Origin: an uncultured Bacilli bacterium
GTDB lineage: Bacteria > Bacillota_I > Bacilli_A > RF39 > UBA660
Assembly (NCBI GenBank): GCA_934096315.1
Contig: CAKOLT010000003.1
Span: forward strand, 9,085-73,084
Length of the DNA stretch: 64,000 nucleotides
Direction: 5' to 3'
This document shows positions 44,663 through 54,179 of this stretch, one piece after another. The notes under the pieces were generated by a model. It did not search any database, was not told where the DNA came from, and saw only the letters and a list, made by a program, of their open reading frames with translations. Made by a program: the position numbers and the translations under genes. Each line of letters starts with the position of its first letter. Within the stretch, counting starts at the first letter, position 1.

Positions 44663-45883
44663 TTAAAAATTAAACATTAACCACTCTGGTTTAAATATCA
44701 TTAATATTCCAATTATTACAAGTAAAATTCCTCCGACTAATTTAGATATTTTACCATATTTTGTACTAACTGCCGTTAATCTAAGGGTAGTCATTGCTAC
44801 TATAAATACTATTAAATCATCTAAAAAGAAACATAATAAATATAAAGCAATATATATACCTTGCTCAAATATAGTTAAATTATTTACATTGAGTATTTCT
44901 ATAAATATTATAGGAAGTCCTGCGGAACAAGCGAGCTCTATGATATTAACAGAGACTGCTAGAGTTATTACCCCAAATAGAGCTAATAAGAAGTTTTTTT
45001 CTGAAGTGAATTTTTTTATTTTAGTAAATATTTTATTTCTTTGGTTATCGTTTGTTACAGTGCACCCTGATGTTTTTCTATTTTTGAAATAGCTAACTAG
45101 GTTAATGCTTCCTCCGATTAAAGCTACGAGAGCTATTAGGAGGCGAAAATATATGATACTACTTAAAAGACTTGCAACATTTAACCATGCTATCATAAAT
45201 AATAAATATGTTAGGGTACTAGCTACTAGAAATGATATTCCTAGAGTCCACATTCTTTTCTTGTTTTTCATTCCCATTAACATACTTATTAAAAATAGTA
45301 AGACCCACATAGCACAGGGGTTAAACCCATCTAATAGACCTATTACAATTGTGATTAGAGGTAAGGTTAGGTTTTTAGTCTCTACTTTGCCTATTAAAGG
45401 AATATCAAATGTATAATTTTCATAATTTTTCATATACTCTTCTAGAGTTATATTATCTTTATTTTCCTTTATTTGACCAGTTTCTTTGATACCAAGGTAG
45501 TTTGCTACGACATCTTCGTATCCATATTCTTCAAAATAGGATATTGCTCCGAGAAAGTTTTTCTTACTACTTTCTTCGCTATAACCATTATATGTTTTTG
45601 TACCAATAATTGTAAAAGGGACTCCTGATACTTTAACATTTAATAGTTTAGATATTTCTTCTAATTTTTTACTATTATCTTCTTCGCTAATTTCATACAT
45701 ATAAACTTTTATTTTTTTACTATCTTCTTCTAATTTAGTTAATAATTCTTTTTCTTTTTGACAGTGTTTACATGTGTATGAATGGAAGAAATAGATATTT
45801 ACTAAATCACTATTTGCATATGTGTAAGAGGTAATCATAAAGAAGGATAATAATATAAATAATATTTTATTAATGTACTTCAC
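44663..45883 (-). CDS. Thioredoxin-like domain fused to CcdA/DsbD-type membrane reductase
   Basis: A 406-residue protein. Signal-like N-terminus (about 1-23, INKILFILLSFFMITSYTYA), then an extracytoplasmic thioredoxin-fold domain with CKHC (FFHSYTCKHCQKEKELL) and the cis-Pro loop VSGVPFTIIG (about 85). A CcdA-like membrane domain with six helices follows, carrying the two conserved Cys (DGFNPCAMWVLLFL and VNIIELACSAGLP). This layout carries electrons from cytoplasmic thioredoxin across the membrane to an outer disulfide. A small cytosolic thioredoxin-like gene with CPGC lies 4 nt upstream, a likely donor. The outer target is not identified. Confidence 0.88.
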   Translation of the reverse strand: MKYINKILFILLSFFMITSYTYANSDLVNIYFFHSYTCKHCQKEKELLTKLEEDSKKIKVYMYEISEEDNSKKLEEISKLLNVKVSGVPFTIIGTKTYNGYSEESSKKNFLGAISYFEEYGYEDVVANYLGIKETGQIKENKDNITLEEYMKNYENYTFDIPLIGKVETKNLTLPLITIVIGLLDGFNPCAMWVLLFLISMLMGMKNKKRMWTLGISFLVASTLTYLLFMIAWLNVASLLSSIIYFRLLIALVALIGGSINLVSYFKNRKTSGCTVTNDNQRNKIFTKIKKFTSEKNFLLALFGVITLAVSVNIIELACSAGLPIIFIEILNVNNLTIFEQGIYIALYLLCFFLDDLIVFIVAMTTLRLTAVSTKYGKISKLVGGILLVIIGILMIFKPEWLMFNF

Positions 45884-45887
45884 AATT

Positions 45888-46154
45888 TCACATCTCTCTA
45901 TATTTTTCTATAGTACTAATTAATTTTTTTTCTGATACTTCTCCTACTAGTCTTTCTAATTCTCTATCATCTTTATCTAAGAAGATGGTAACTGGTAAGG
46001 TTTTGCCAATAGCAAATTTTTCTCTTAAGTCATAATCAATATCATAGTCGTAATCATTAGTTTCTATGTTATATTTTTTTTCTATATTATTCCATACTTT
46101 TTTCATTACTAAGCATCCAGGGCACCAAATGGCAGTAAATTTAATTATTTTCAT
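45888..46154 (-). CDS. Small thioredoxin-like protein (CPGC)
   Basis: An 88-residue thioredoxin fold with active site AIWCPGCLVMKKVW at about 9-22 and cis-Pro loop GKTLPVTIFLDKDDRE at about 50-65. No signal peptide, so it is cytosolic. The CPGC dipeptide is unlike classical thioredoxin (CGPC). It lies between a cysteine desulfurase (9 nt) and the thioredoxin-CcdA fusion (4 nt). The three probably handle thiol electrons or sulfur together, with this protein as cytosolic donor to the CcdA domain; that is inference. Confidence 0.88.
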   Translation of the reverse strand: MKIIKFTAIWCPGCLVMKKVWNNIEKKYNIETNDYDYDIDYDLREKFAIGKTLPVTIFLDKDDRELERLVGEVSEKKLISTIEKYREM

Positions 46155-46163
46155 AACTCCTCC

Positions 46164-47288
46164 TTATTTTAATAATAACTTATTATAACATTTATCAAAT
46201 ATTTCCAAGGCTTTATCTACTTCTTCCATAGTGGTTCGGTATGATAAACTTATTCTTAGAGATGTAGATGATATATCTCTATCTTTGGTTAGAGCATATA
46301 CACTATTAGAGATACTATCAGAACTAGAGCAAGCACTTTTAGTAGATATATATACTTTATTTTCGTCAAGAGCATGTATAAATGTTTCTGGTTTAATGTT
46401 TTTTAGGCTAAAATTAATTGTATATGGAATAGAGTTTTTGGTACTGTTTATATGGACATTTTCATATTTACTTAAGGCAGATATTATTTTTTTATTTAGT
46501 TTTTCGACGTAATTATAATTAGTTTTTATATTAGGAATAATTAACTCTAAAGCTTTCATTAGGGATACTATTAAAGGTAAGGCAGGAGTACCACTTCTGT
46601 ATATAGTGGTACTTTTTCCCCCATGAATAAGGGGTTCTATTACGATGTTTTCTTTCTTTATAAGCATTCCTATTCCTTTTAGTCCAAATATTTTATGGGC
46701 TGATATACTTGCTAAATCTATATTAGTAAAATCTATATTGACTTTACCTACTGCTTGTGTACAATCTACATGGAAATAGCATTTCGGATATTCTTTTAAA
46801 AGTTTTCCTATTTCATCTATATTTTGTTTTAACCCTATTTCACTATCTACTAAACAAATACTTACTAATATAGTATCATCTGTTAGTAGTGTTTTTAAGT
46901 GATCTATATCTACAAGTCCTTCATCAGTTATTTTTACAAAGTCAACTTCATAACCATCATTAGATAGATAATTTAAGGGTCCGATTACACTTGAGTGTTC
47001 TAAAAAGGTGGTTATTATGTGTTTTCCTCTATTTTTGTATTTACTACATACTCCTTTAATTGCTAGGTTGTTTGATTCACTAGAACCAGATGTATAGATT
47101 ATATCTTTGGGAGATATTTTTAATAAATCTGCGATTTTTTCTGTGGCATAGTCTTCAAGTTGTTTTGATTTTATACCTAAGCTATGTAGGGAATTGCTAT
47201 TACCAGGATATTCTATACATACTTTGTTAAAAGTATCTAATACTCTTTTATCTACAGGAGTAGTAGCGTTATAATCTAAATATATCAT
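46164..47288 (-). CDS. Cysteine desulfurase (NifS/IscS-like)
   Basis: A 374-residue PLP enzyme taking sulfur from cysteine onto its own Cys. MIYLDYNATTPVDKRVLDTF starts it, TSGSSESNNLAIKGV binds PLP, HVDCTQAVGKVNID carries the Asp, and SISAHKIFGLKGIGMLI contains the Schiff-base Lys. STKSACSSSDSISNSVYAL is the mobile loop with the catalytic Cys. The long Cys loop fits the group I (IscS/NifS) type. It is the obvious sulfur donor for ThiI at 33794-34969 and for Fe-S clusters (NrdG needs one). It is not next to an IscU. Confidence 0.94.
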   Translation of the reverse strand: MIYLDYNATTPVDKRVLDTFNKVCIEYPGNSNSLHSLGIKSKQLEDYATEKIADLLKISPKDIIYTSGSSESNNLAIKGVCSKYKNRGKHIITTFLEHSSVIGPLNYLSNDGYEVDFVKITDEGLVDIDHLKTLLTDDTILVSICLVDSEIGLKQNIDEIGKLLKEYPKCYFHVDCTQAVGKVNIDFTNIDLASISAHKIFGLKGIGMLIKKENIVIEPLIHGGKSTTIYRSGTPALPLIVSLMKALELIIPNIKTNYNYVEKLNKKIISALSKYENVHINSTKNSIPYTINFSLKNIKPETFIHALDENKVYISTKSACSSSDSISNSVYALTKDRDISSTSLRISLSYRTTMEEVDKALEIFDKCYNKLLLK

Positions 47289-47325
47289 ATTATATTCTCC
47301 TTTTTGAATTAATTATAAATGTATT

Positions 47326-49563
47326 TTAACAGTTAATACCTTTAATTTTTAGTTCTTCTTTTTCATCATCATCATCTATCTTTTTAACTTTATTTATACT
47401 TTTTTTCTCTAATATTAACCATAATGGGTTAGATATAAATATTGATGAATAAACTCCGGAAATGAAACCTACTAGTAAGGCAATGTTAAAATTAATTATT
47501 TCTGTAGCCCCGAATATTACTAAGCATACAACAGGCATAATTGTAGTCATTGTGGTCATAATACTTCTGAATAATGTTAATCTAACACTATCATTGACTA
47601 AATCATCTAGATCAGAATCCTTTTTAATGTTGCCCATATATTTTCTCTTGTAGTTTTCTCTTATCATATCAAAGGTTACAATTGTATCATTTATAGAGTA
47701 TCCAATTATTGTTAGGATGGCTGCTATGAATATTGAATTTACTTCTAATCTGAATATTGAGAAGAAGCAGATGGTGATTATTACGTCATGTAATAAAGCT
47801 ATTATACCACTTATTGCATAGTTGAATTTAAATCTAAAGCTTATGTATAAGCATATACCTATACTAGATAGAATTAGGGAAATTACAGCGTTTTTAACTA
47901 GTTCTTTTTTTACAACATTACTAACTACATATATATCAGTATCTACATTGTATTTATCATGCAGTTTTGATGTTAATTCTTTAATATCATCTTTAGTTAA
48001 AATATTATCTATAGTTATGTTAGTGACTTCTTTATCTGTACTACTTTTAATTATATTATAATTACTATCTTTAAGGTCTTTATTAATATCTTTGATTATA
48101 GAATTATCTAATGTATTTACAGTTACCTCAGTTCCTCCGGAAAAGTCTACTGCTAAATTTAATTTTCTAAAACCAAAGAATATTGCTCCGGTTAGTATTA
48201 TAATAATAGTTAAAGCAAACATTTTATTTTTAATTTTGACAAAATCAAGTTTTTTGTATGGTATTATTATGTCTTTGCTTTTAACGATTTTCTTTTTATT
48301 TACTCTTATGAATAGGCCTGGTTTATCATCGAAGAATCCAGTATTTACGAAGTATTTTAAAACTAGTCTTACAAGTACAAGCATTACGAATAGAGTAACT
48401 AAGATACTAATTATTAATAGTGTTGCATATCCTTTTACTGAGCTTTGTCCAAATATAAATAAGATTATAGCTACGATTATGGTAGTTAAATTGGCATCTA
48501 TTATACTTTTAAGTGAGGTTTTATTACCTTCTTCAAATGATTTTTTTAGGCTGTTTCCTATTTTTAGTCTATCTTTTATTCTTTCAAAACTAATTACACA
48601 AGCGTCTACTGCCATACCTATTCCTAAAAGCATTGCGGCAATACCTGGAAGGGTTAAAACTCCATTTATTAAATAGAATAATAAGAAAGTTAATAGTGCA
48701 TATACGATAACTCCGATACCTGCGATTAAACCTGCGAAATGATATACTAAAACCATTAATGCTATAACAGTTATTATACCAATAATTCCCGCTAAAAAGG
48801 TTTTATTTAATGAGTTTTCTCCGAATGATGCTTCTACTGTTCTTGATGATAATTCAGTAAGTTTAGTAGGAAGAGAACCTAGGTTAATGTTTTCAGCAAG
48901 AGTTTCTGCCTCTTCTTTTGTAAAGTTTCCTTGAATTATTACATCAGATGAGAAAGCTTGTTCTACTCTTGCAGCACTTTTACATCTTGATTCTGCTGTA
49001 CCACATTTGTCTTTTTCTTTTGAATAACTGTCTTTATTTTCGTCATAATCTAGCCATATGACAATTACGTTATTCATTTTCTTTGATATGTCTCCGGTTA
49101 CTTTAGAGAATGTATCTGTATCTTTGATACTAAGACTAACTGCAGGTTTTCCATAACTATCCATAGTTACTTTGGCACTACCTTTTAGTACACTACTAGT
49201 CATAAGCAAATTGTCTGCAGAATCTCTAAAGGATAGTACATACATTGAACTTATTTTTTCTCTTGCTTCTTTTTGGGAAGTTACACCCGCTAATCTTATT
49301 CTTATTCTGTTTTCGCCTTCGATTGATATTTCTGGTTCGCTAACTCCGAGACTGTCTACCCTTTTTAGGATAGATTTATAAGTGTTATAGACCATATCAC
49401 TATCTAGTTTTTCGCCTTCGAATGCTTCTACTTCATATAATACTTCAAAGCCTCCTTGTAAGTCTAATCCATAGTTTATATGTTTTAATAGTTTTACGCA
49501 TCCAAAACAACATATAACTGCTACTAGAAGGCTTACTATTATTCCTATTATTGTCTTTTTCAT
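47326..49563 (-). CDS. secDF: Protein translocase SecDF (fused)
   Basis: A 745-residue single chain combining SecD and SecF, as in Bacillus. The SecD half begins with a helix and GLDLQGGFEVLYEVEA, followed by the periplasmic P1 domain and six helices around residues 255-420. The SecF half restarts near 440 with its own helix and LAVDFSGGTEVTVNTL, then five more helices. It uses the proton gradient to pull proteins out after SecA. A Cys pair (DKCGTAESRCKSAARV) is present in the SecD outer domain. It lies 14 nt after comN, the order seen in Bacilli. Confidence 0.97.
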   Translation of the reverse strand: MKKTIIGIIVSLLVAVICCFGCVKLLKHINYGLDLQGGFEVLYEVEAFEGEKLDSDMVYNTYKSILKRVDSLGVSEPEISIEGENRIRIRLAGVTSQKEAREKISSMYVLSFRDSADNLLMTSSVLKGSAKVTMDSYGKPAVSLSIKDTDTFSKVTGDISKKMNNVIVIWLDYDENKDSYSKEKDKCGTAESRCKSAARVEQAFSSDVIIQGNFTKEEAETLAENINLGSLPTKLTELSSRTVEASFGENSLNKTFLAGIIGIITVIALMVLVYHFAGLIAGIGVIVYALLTFLLFYLINGVLTLPGIAAMLLGIGMAVDACVISFERIKDRLKIGNSLKKSFEEGNKTSLKSIIDANLTTIIVAIILFIFGQSSVKGYATLLIISILVTLFVMLVLVRLVLKYFVNTGFFDDKPGLFIRVNKKKIVKSKDIIIPYKKLDFVKIKNKMFALTIIIILTGAIFFGFRKLNLAVDFSGGTEVTVNTLDNSIIKDINKDLKDSNYNIIKSSTDKEVTNITIDNILTKDDIKELTSKLHDKYNVDTDIYVVSNVVKKELVKNAVISLILSSIGICLYISFRFKFNYAISGIIALLHDVIITICFFSIFRLEVNSIFIAAILTIIGYSINDTIVTFDMIRENYKRKYMGNIKKDSDLDDLVNDSVRLTLFRSIMTTMTTIMPVVCLVIFGATEIINFNIALLVGFISGVYSSIFISNPLWLILEKKSINKVKKIDDDDEKEELKIKGINC

Positions 49564-49577
49564 TGTTTTATTCCTTC

Positions 49578-49838
49578 CTATAATAGTATTTTATCTTCAT
49601 TTTTTATTTTATTTTTTATATATTTATCTACGTTTGTTATATTTACATAAATTATATCACTAACCATATCTGAAAGTGTTAAATTATGGGCATTTTTCCA
49701 CTTATGTGTGCTTAAATACTGCCATATATCATTATGACTTATATATAAATAGTTATCATTTTGAATAAGTCTTTTTTTTACTTTTAAACAAGGAAGTAAT
49801 CTATGATATAATTCTTCTAAACTATTATACTCCTCCAT
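49578..49838 (-). CDS. comN: ComN-like post-transcriptional regulator
   Basis: An 86-residue protein from the ATG at 49838 (MEEYNSLEELYHRLLPCLKV); GGAGGT lies 4 nt upstream, so the earlier in-frame ATG is rejected. LEELYHRLLPCLKVKKRLI, HNDIWQYLSTHKWKN and LTLSDMVSDIIYVNITNVD match the ComN/YrzD family. In Bacillus, ComN acts on comE mRNA level and localises to the division site, and its gene sits next to secDF. The same order here (comN then secDF) supports the call. comEA/comEC are present in this window at 55.9-58.7 kb. Confidence 0.82.
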   Translation of the reverse strand: MEEYNSLEELYHRLLPCLKVKKRLIQNDNYLYISHNDIWQYLSTHKWKNAHNLTLSDMVSDIIYVNITNVDKYIKNKIKNEDKILL

Positions 49839-49849
49839 AAATACCTCCA

Positions 49850-51226
49850 TTATTTTAGTTTATTGTTAATATAATCTACTAATTTATCTAACTCTACTAC
49901 TTCTTGTTTCATAGTGTCTCTATCTCTTACTGTTACTGTATTATTGTTTATGGTTTCATCGTCTACAGTTATACAGAAAGGGGTTCCAATTACGTCTTGA
50001 CGACGATATCTTTTACCAATTGATGCTGATTCATCATATGTAGTCATGAATGATTTTGATAAGTCTTTGCTTATTTTCATAGCAAGGTCACTATGGTATT
50101 TTTTAACAAGGGGTAGTACACATACTTTGTATGGGGCAAGAAGTGGGTTTAATTTTAATACTTCTCTATAACTACCATCTTCTAACTGTTCTTCTTTATA
50201 GCTATCACATAGTACTGCTAGAGTTAATCTATCACATCCTACTGAAGACTCTACTACATATGGTATGTATTTACTGTTATCTACTGGATCTAGGTATTCA
50301 AAGCTAACCTTTGAGTATTCTTCATGACGTGATAAGTCATAGTTGGTACGGTTATGTGTCCCCCATAATTCACCCCATCCGAATGGGAATTTATATTCAA
50401 TATCACATGCTTCTTTAGCATAATGAGCTAATTTTTCGTGATCTTTAAATCTTAAGTTTTCTGGGGATACCCCAAGTGATTTAACAAAATCCATTGCATA
50501 ATTTTTATAATAGTTATAGAAGTTTGAATCTTCACCCTCTTTACAGAATTGTTGGTGTTCCATTTGTTCAAATTCTATAGTTCTAAAGGTAAAGTTACCT
50601 GGGGTTATTTCGTTACGAAATGCTTTTCCTATTTGTCCTATTCCAAACGGTACTTTTGTTCTCATAGTTCTAAGGACATTTAAATAGTTTACGAACTCTC
50701 CTTGAGCTGTCTCTGGTCTTAGGTATACTAAACCATTTGGGTCTTCTTTGATGACTCCTCGATGAGTTTCAAACATAAGACCAAACTCTCTTATATCTGT
50801 AAAGTCTAGACTACCACATTTTGGGCATTTTATTTTGTTTGCTTTAATATATTCAACCATTTCTTTATCTGTTAGTGTATCTGGGTTGATGTCACAGTCT
50901 GATTCTTCGATTAGTTTATCTGCACGATATCTACTTTTACATCCTTTACAATCTATTAGGGGATCAGAAAAGCTAGTAGTGTGACCAGAAGCTTCCCATA
51001 CTCTTGGGTGCATTAGTATATCAGCGTCTATTTCATAACTGTTATCAGATTCTTGAATGAATTTTTTACGCCATAGGTCTTTTAGGTTGTTTTTAAGGCG
51101 GACTCCAAGGGGTCCATAATCCCATGTATTTGCAAGACCTCCATATATTTCACTTCCTTGAAATATGTATCCATATGTTTTACAGTAATTTACTAATTTA
51201 TCCATAGTTAATTTATTATTATCCAT
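49850..51226 (-). CDS. glyS: Glycyl-tRNA synthetase (single-chain, class II)
   Basis: A 458-residue enzyme of the eukaryotic/archaeal-like alpha2 type that Bacilli, Mollicutes and Actinobacteria share. YIFQGSEIYGGLANTWDYGP is at the N-terminus. Motif 2 is KAFRNEITPGNFTFRTIEFE and motif 3 VESSVGCDRLTLAVL. A Cys-rich insertion (DCKGCKSR ... KIKCPKCGSLDF) binds zinc. The C-terminal anticodon domain is LLAPYKVCVLPLVKKY. It lies 1 nt from the upstream LOG gene and 12 nt from comN; no T-box leader fits in so small a gap. Confidence 0.97.
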   Translation of the reverse strand: MDNNKLTMDKLVNYCKTYGYIFQGSEIYGGLANTWDYGPLGVRLKNNLKDLWRKKFIQESDNSYEIDADILMHPRVWEASGHTTSFSDPLIDCKGCKSRYRADKLIEESDCDINPDTLTDKEMVEYIKANKIKCPKCGSLDFTDIREFGLMFETHRGVIKEDPNGLVYLRPETAQGEFVNYLNVLRTMRTKVPFGIGQIGKAFRNEITPGNFTFRTIEFEQMEHQQFCKEGEDSNFYNYYKNYAMDFVKSLGVSPENLRFKDHEKLAHYAKEACDIEYKFPFGWGELWGTHNRTNYDLSRHEEYSKVSFEYLDPVDNSKYIPYVVESSVGCDRLTLAVLCDSYKEEQLEDGSYREVLKLNPLLAPYKVCVLPLVKKYHSDLAMKISKDLSKSFMTTYDESASIGKRYRRQDVIGTPFCITVDDETINNNTVTVRDRDTMKQEVVELDKLVDYINNKLK

Positions 51227-51751
51227 TTATATCACATCCTTTATATATTTTATAACTTCACTTGTGTTATTAGCAATCTTGTATATACTTTCTATATTAC
51301 TAGAGAATTTACTTTTTTCTAGTTTTTTTATAATGTTTAATAAATCATCATAATAATGATTATCATTATATATTATAAGGGGTTTATTTATGTTATATGT
51401 TCTTTTTATATCCACTGCTGTTAATAGTTCTTGGTATGTCCCTATTCCTCCGGGAAGAAATAGCCATATATCTGAGTCATTTAACATGTTTAGGGTTCTT
51501 TCGGGAATATTTTTAACAGGAATATTATGTACTTTATCTAAATTTATATTATAGATAGGGATATTATAAGCATATATTTCTCTATTATTTTCTTTATATA
51601 GATTATAAAGTACTCCCATACAGCCATGGTAATCACATCCGAAGACTAGGTCTATATTATTTTCTATTAAGTATTTTCCAATTGTAAGGGTATCTTTTTT
51701 ATAGTGAGAGTCTACTTCATCTTTGGAAGTTGTTGCGACAAATATTTTCAT
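51227..51751 (-). CDS. LOG-family nucleoside-5'-monophosphate phosphoribohydrolase-like protein
   Basis: A 174-residue Rossmann-like protein. MKIFVATTSKDEVDSHYKKD is at the N-terminus and the signature PGGIGTYQELLTAVDIKRTY at about 108-127 contains the catalytic Glu region 'PGGxGTxxE'. Family members (LOG/TIGR00730) cleave cytokinin-type or other nucleotide 5'-monophosphates to base and ribose-5-phosphate; the bacterial role is often unknown. Slightly short for the family (about 180-190). It is in the tightly packed trmD-to-glyS operon. Confidence 0.85.
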   Translation of the reverse strand: MKIFVATTSKDEVDSHYKKDTLTIGKYLIENNIDLVFGCDYHGCMGVLYNLYKENNREIYAYNIPIYNINLDKVHNIPVKNIPERTLNMLNDSDIWLFLPGGIGTYQELLTAVDIKRTYNINKPLIIYNDNHYYDDLLNIIKKLEKSKFSSNIESIYKIANNTSEVIKYIKDVI

Positions 51752-51761
51752 AAATTCCTCC

Positions 51762-52226
51762 TTAACGACTCTTTTTCGAGGTTAGTTCTTCTGTATTAAA
51801 ATTTAATAACAATTCATCTTGTTTTCTTTGTTCTATTTCTATTAGCTGATATTTTAAATTATCTATAATTATTCCTAATTTTTTAAGGGTTAATTTTTGA
51901 TAAGTGTTTCCTAAATATTTTACATAGTTGTTAATTATTTTTATTCTTAATTTTTCGGCTTCAATTATACTTTTTTCAATAGCGGATGTTCCATCATCTT
52001 CATCACTATTTTCCACTCTTTTTAAAATGTTTAGTATTTTTAGTTCGATTTTCTTTTTTATTAGTTTTTCACTAAAATCAGGAGACAAAAAGTTGATTTT
52101 GTTTACTTCAATAGTTCCCTTGCCTTTTACTTTAGGTTTTACATTATAACTATCATCATATTTTAAATTAATTGATATTTTACTAGTGATACCATCTTTG
52201 CATAGGTTATAACTATTTTTCTTCAT
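51762..52226 (-). CDS. Hypothetical protein of the trmD-glyS operon
   Basis: A 154-residue protein I do not recognise. An N-terminal beta-rich half (MKKNSYNLCKDGITSKISIN; VKGKGTIEVNKINFLSPDFS) is followed by long, highly charged helices (about 75-145) likely to form a coiled coil (VENSDEDDGTSAIEKSIIEA; LKKLGIIIDNLKYQLIEIEQ). No signal or membrane segment. It overlaps trmD by 14 nt, and the LOG gene follows in 10 nt, so it is translated with them. GGAGGAGAGT precedes the ATG. Confidence 0.7.
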   Translation of the reverse strand: MKKNSYNLCKDGITSKISINLKYDDSYNVKPKVKGKGTIEVNKINFLSPDFSEKLIKKKIELKILNILKRVENSDEDDGTSAIEKSIIEAEKLRIKIINNYVKYLGNTYQKLTLKKLGIIIDNLKYQLIEIEQRKQDELLLNFNTEELTSKKSR

Positions 52227-52896
52227 ACTCTCCTCCTTGTAGTAGGTCTGGTCTTTTTCTTTTTGTTATTTCTAGTGCTTCTTTTTTTCGATATTCTTCT
52301 ATTTTTTTATGGTCTCCGCTTAAGAGTACTTCTGGTACTTTTAGGCCTTCAAAATCACGTGGTTTAGTGTAAGTTGGATAGTCAAGTAAGTTTTGGGTAA
52401 ATGAATCATTTTGGTAAGATGATTCTGTTATGACTCCTTTTAGGAGTCTTACTATGCTATCTGTTATAGCCATAGCGGGTATTTCTCCTCCGGTTAATAT
52501 AAAGTCTCCGATACTTATTTCATAATCTACGTAATTTCTTATTCTTTCATCGAAGCCTTCATAATGACCGCATACAATGATTAAGTGTTTAAATTCTTTA
52601 AATTTATATGCTGCACTTTGTTTATAGACTTCTCCGGTTGGACACATAAGTAATACTTTAGTATCTTCTTGTTTTAAGTCTTTAATAGCGTCCACTATTG
52701 GCTGACACATAAGAACCATGCCAGAACCTCCACCATATGGAGTATCATCTACTTGATTATTGTTTTTTTTACTATAACTTCTAAAGTCTACTACATTTAT
52801 TTGGACAATATTTTTTTGTATAGCCCTTTTAATAATAGATTCATTTAGAAATCCTGTAAACATATTTGGAAATAATGTTAATATATCTATTTTCAT
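52213..52896 (-). CDS. trmD: tRNA (guanine37-N1)-methyltransferase
   Basis: A 227-residue SPOUT enzyme that methylates G37 of tRNAs with a G at 36, which prevents +1 frameshifts. MKIDILTLFPNMFTGFLNES, then DDTPYGGGSGMVLMCQPI, CGHYEGFDERI and SIGDFILTGGEIPAMAITDS (the trefoil-knot SAM site), and LLDYPTYTKPRDFEGL are all canonical. It overlaps rimM by 4 nt. The usual rpsP and rplS neighbours are not here. Confidence 0.97.
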   Translation of the reverse strand: MKIDILTLFPNMFTGFLNESIIKRAIQKNIVQINVVDFRSYSKKNNNQVDDTPYGGGSGMVLMCQPIVDAIKDLKQEDTKVLLMCPTGEVYKQSAAYKFKEFKHLIIVCGHYEGFDERIRNYVDYEISIGDFILTGGEIPAMAITDSIVRLLKGVITESSYQNDSFTQNLLDYPTYTKPRDFEGLKVPEVLLSGDHKKIEEYRKKEALEITKRKRPDLLQGGEYEEK

Positions 52897-53387
52897 TCTA
52901 CTAATCCCCCGATGTTATCTACTTGTAAATAACCTTCTTCTAAACACACTTTTTTTATTATATCAAAATTATATGGAATGTAAAAGTCTTTTTCTTTATT
53001 TGTTACTAGTAATAGGTTATTTTTGTTATATCTTACTATTTTTTTTACTCTACCAACTTCTTTGGATGAGATATAGACTTTTAAATTTATTATGTCTTCA
53101 TCTAAATATTGGTTTTTATCTAATTGTACATCTTCTTTATTTACAAAGATATATTTTCCTTTATATAAAAGTGCTTTGTCTATATCATCTATGTCTTCAA
53201 AAGTTAGCATTTCGAATATTTTATGATGTCTATATCTAATTGATTTATGTTTTTCTTTATTCTCTCCGATATAGTAATTCATGTTTTCTTTAAATACTTT
53301 ATCTTTATAAGGAAAGTCTGAGAGAATTCTAACCTCTCCTTTTAAGCCATGAGTATTAACTATTTTACCTATTATTACATATTTCAT
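52893..53387 (-). CDS. rimM: Ribosome maturation factor RimM
   Basis: A 164-residue 30S assembly factor. The N-terminal domain YVIIGKIVNTHGLKGEVRIL and the PRC-barrel C-terminus (VGRVKKIVRYNKNNLLLVTN; FYIPYNFDIIKKV) are recognisable at normal length. It overlaps trmD (4 nt) and the TrmH-type gene (4 nt, ATGA), so all three are translationally coupled. Confidence 0.94.
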   Translation of the reverse strand: MKYVIIGKIVNTHGLKGEVRILSDFPYKDKVFKENMNYYIGENKEKHKSIRYRHHKIFEMLTFEDIDDIDKALLYKGKYIFVNKEDVQLDKNQYLDEDIINLKVYISSKEVGRVKKIVRYNKNNLLLVTNKEKDFYIPYNFDIIKKVCLEEGYLQVDNIGGLVE

Positions 53388-54115
53388 TTATTAAATACCT
53401 CATACATAAGAATTGCCCCCGCGACGGCAGCATTTAAACTTTCACAATCTTTATGCATTTTTATATATAGGTGTTCGTCGCATAAGTTACTCACTTCTTC
53501 ACTCATACCACTTCCTTCATTACCAATAATAATAGCTATTTTTCCTTTAAAGGTGACATTTCTTATATCTACTCCCCCTTGGACTTTAGTCCCTAATACG
53601 AGATAGTCTTTTTGTTTTAGACTATTTATAACTTTAGGTAAGTCATTTCTAATTAAGATGTTACTGTGGCATATCATTCCTTGAGCAGATCTTACTACTT
53701 TGGAATTATATAAGTCTACAGAACTTCCTCCTAGAATAATTGTATCTACATTAAAGGCTTTCGAGGTTCTTATTATGGTTCCTAAATTGCCAGGGTCTTG
53801 AATAGATTCTAGTATTATAACATTATTTCCAATGTTTTCTTCTTTTCTTTTTTTAACAAGAGCGATTATATCTGGGCATGATGTTGTAGTAGCTAATTTT
53901 TTCATTACTTTAAGGCTTACGGTAGTTACTAAGACAGTGGAAGGGTATGATATTCCTTCCAGAACAAATATTTCCGTAACTAGATTTTCTTTAAGAGCTT
54001 CTTCTACTAGATGGTAACCTTCTGCTAGATATTCTTCGCTTTCACTTTGATATTTTTTTTCTTTTAATTTTATTATTTTTTTTATATGATTATTTTCTAA
54101 AGAACTTATTAACAT
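53384..54115 (-). CDS. TrmH/SpoU-family RNA 2'-O-methyltransferase
   Basis: A 243-residue SPOUT methyltransferase. An N-terminal substrate-binding domain (NNHIKKIIKLKEKKYQSESE; AEGYHLVEEAL) is followed by the knotted catalytic domain. Motif 1 is ESIQDPGNLGTIIRTSKAFN, motif 2 IIIGNEGSGMSEEV, and motif 3 MHKDCESLNAAVAGAILMYE. It resembles the RlmB/YsgA type that modifies 23S rRNA; the exact site cannot be read. It is first of the trmH-rimM-trmD set, with a 4-nt overlap to rimM. Confidence 0.92.
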   Translation of the reverse strand: MLISSLENNHIKKIIKLKEKKYQSESEEYLAEGYHLVEEALKENLVTEIFVLEGISYPSTVLVTTVSLKVMKKLATTTSCPDIIALVKKRKEENIGNNVIILESIQDPGNLGTIIRTSKAFNVDTIILGGSSVDLYNSKVVRSAQGMICHSNILIRNDLPKVINSLKQKDYLVLGTKVQGGVDIRNVTFKGKIAIIIGNEGSGMSEEVSNLCDEHLYIKMHKDCESLNAAVAGAILMYEVFNK

Positions 54116-54179
54116 ACAACCACTCCTTTATAGCAAGATAATTATAACAAATTTCCAAATAATAGTAAAGATAAATGTT

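Noticed and set aside
51227..51290. T-box leader for glyS
   Set aside because: The upstream gene ends 1 nt before glyS, so there is no room for a leader RNA; any control must be at the operon promoter.
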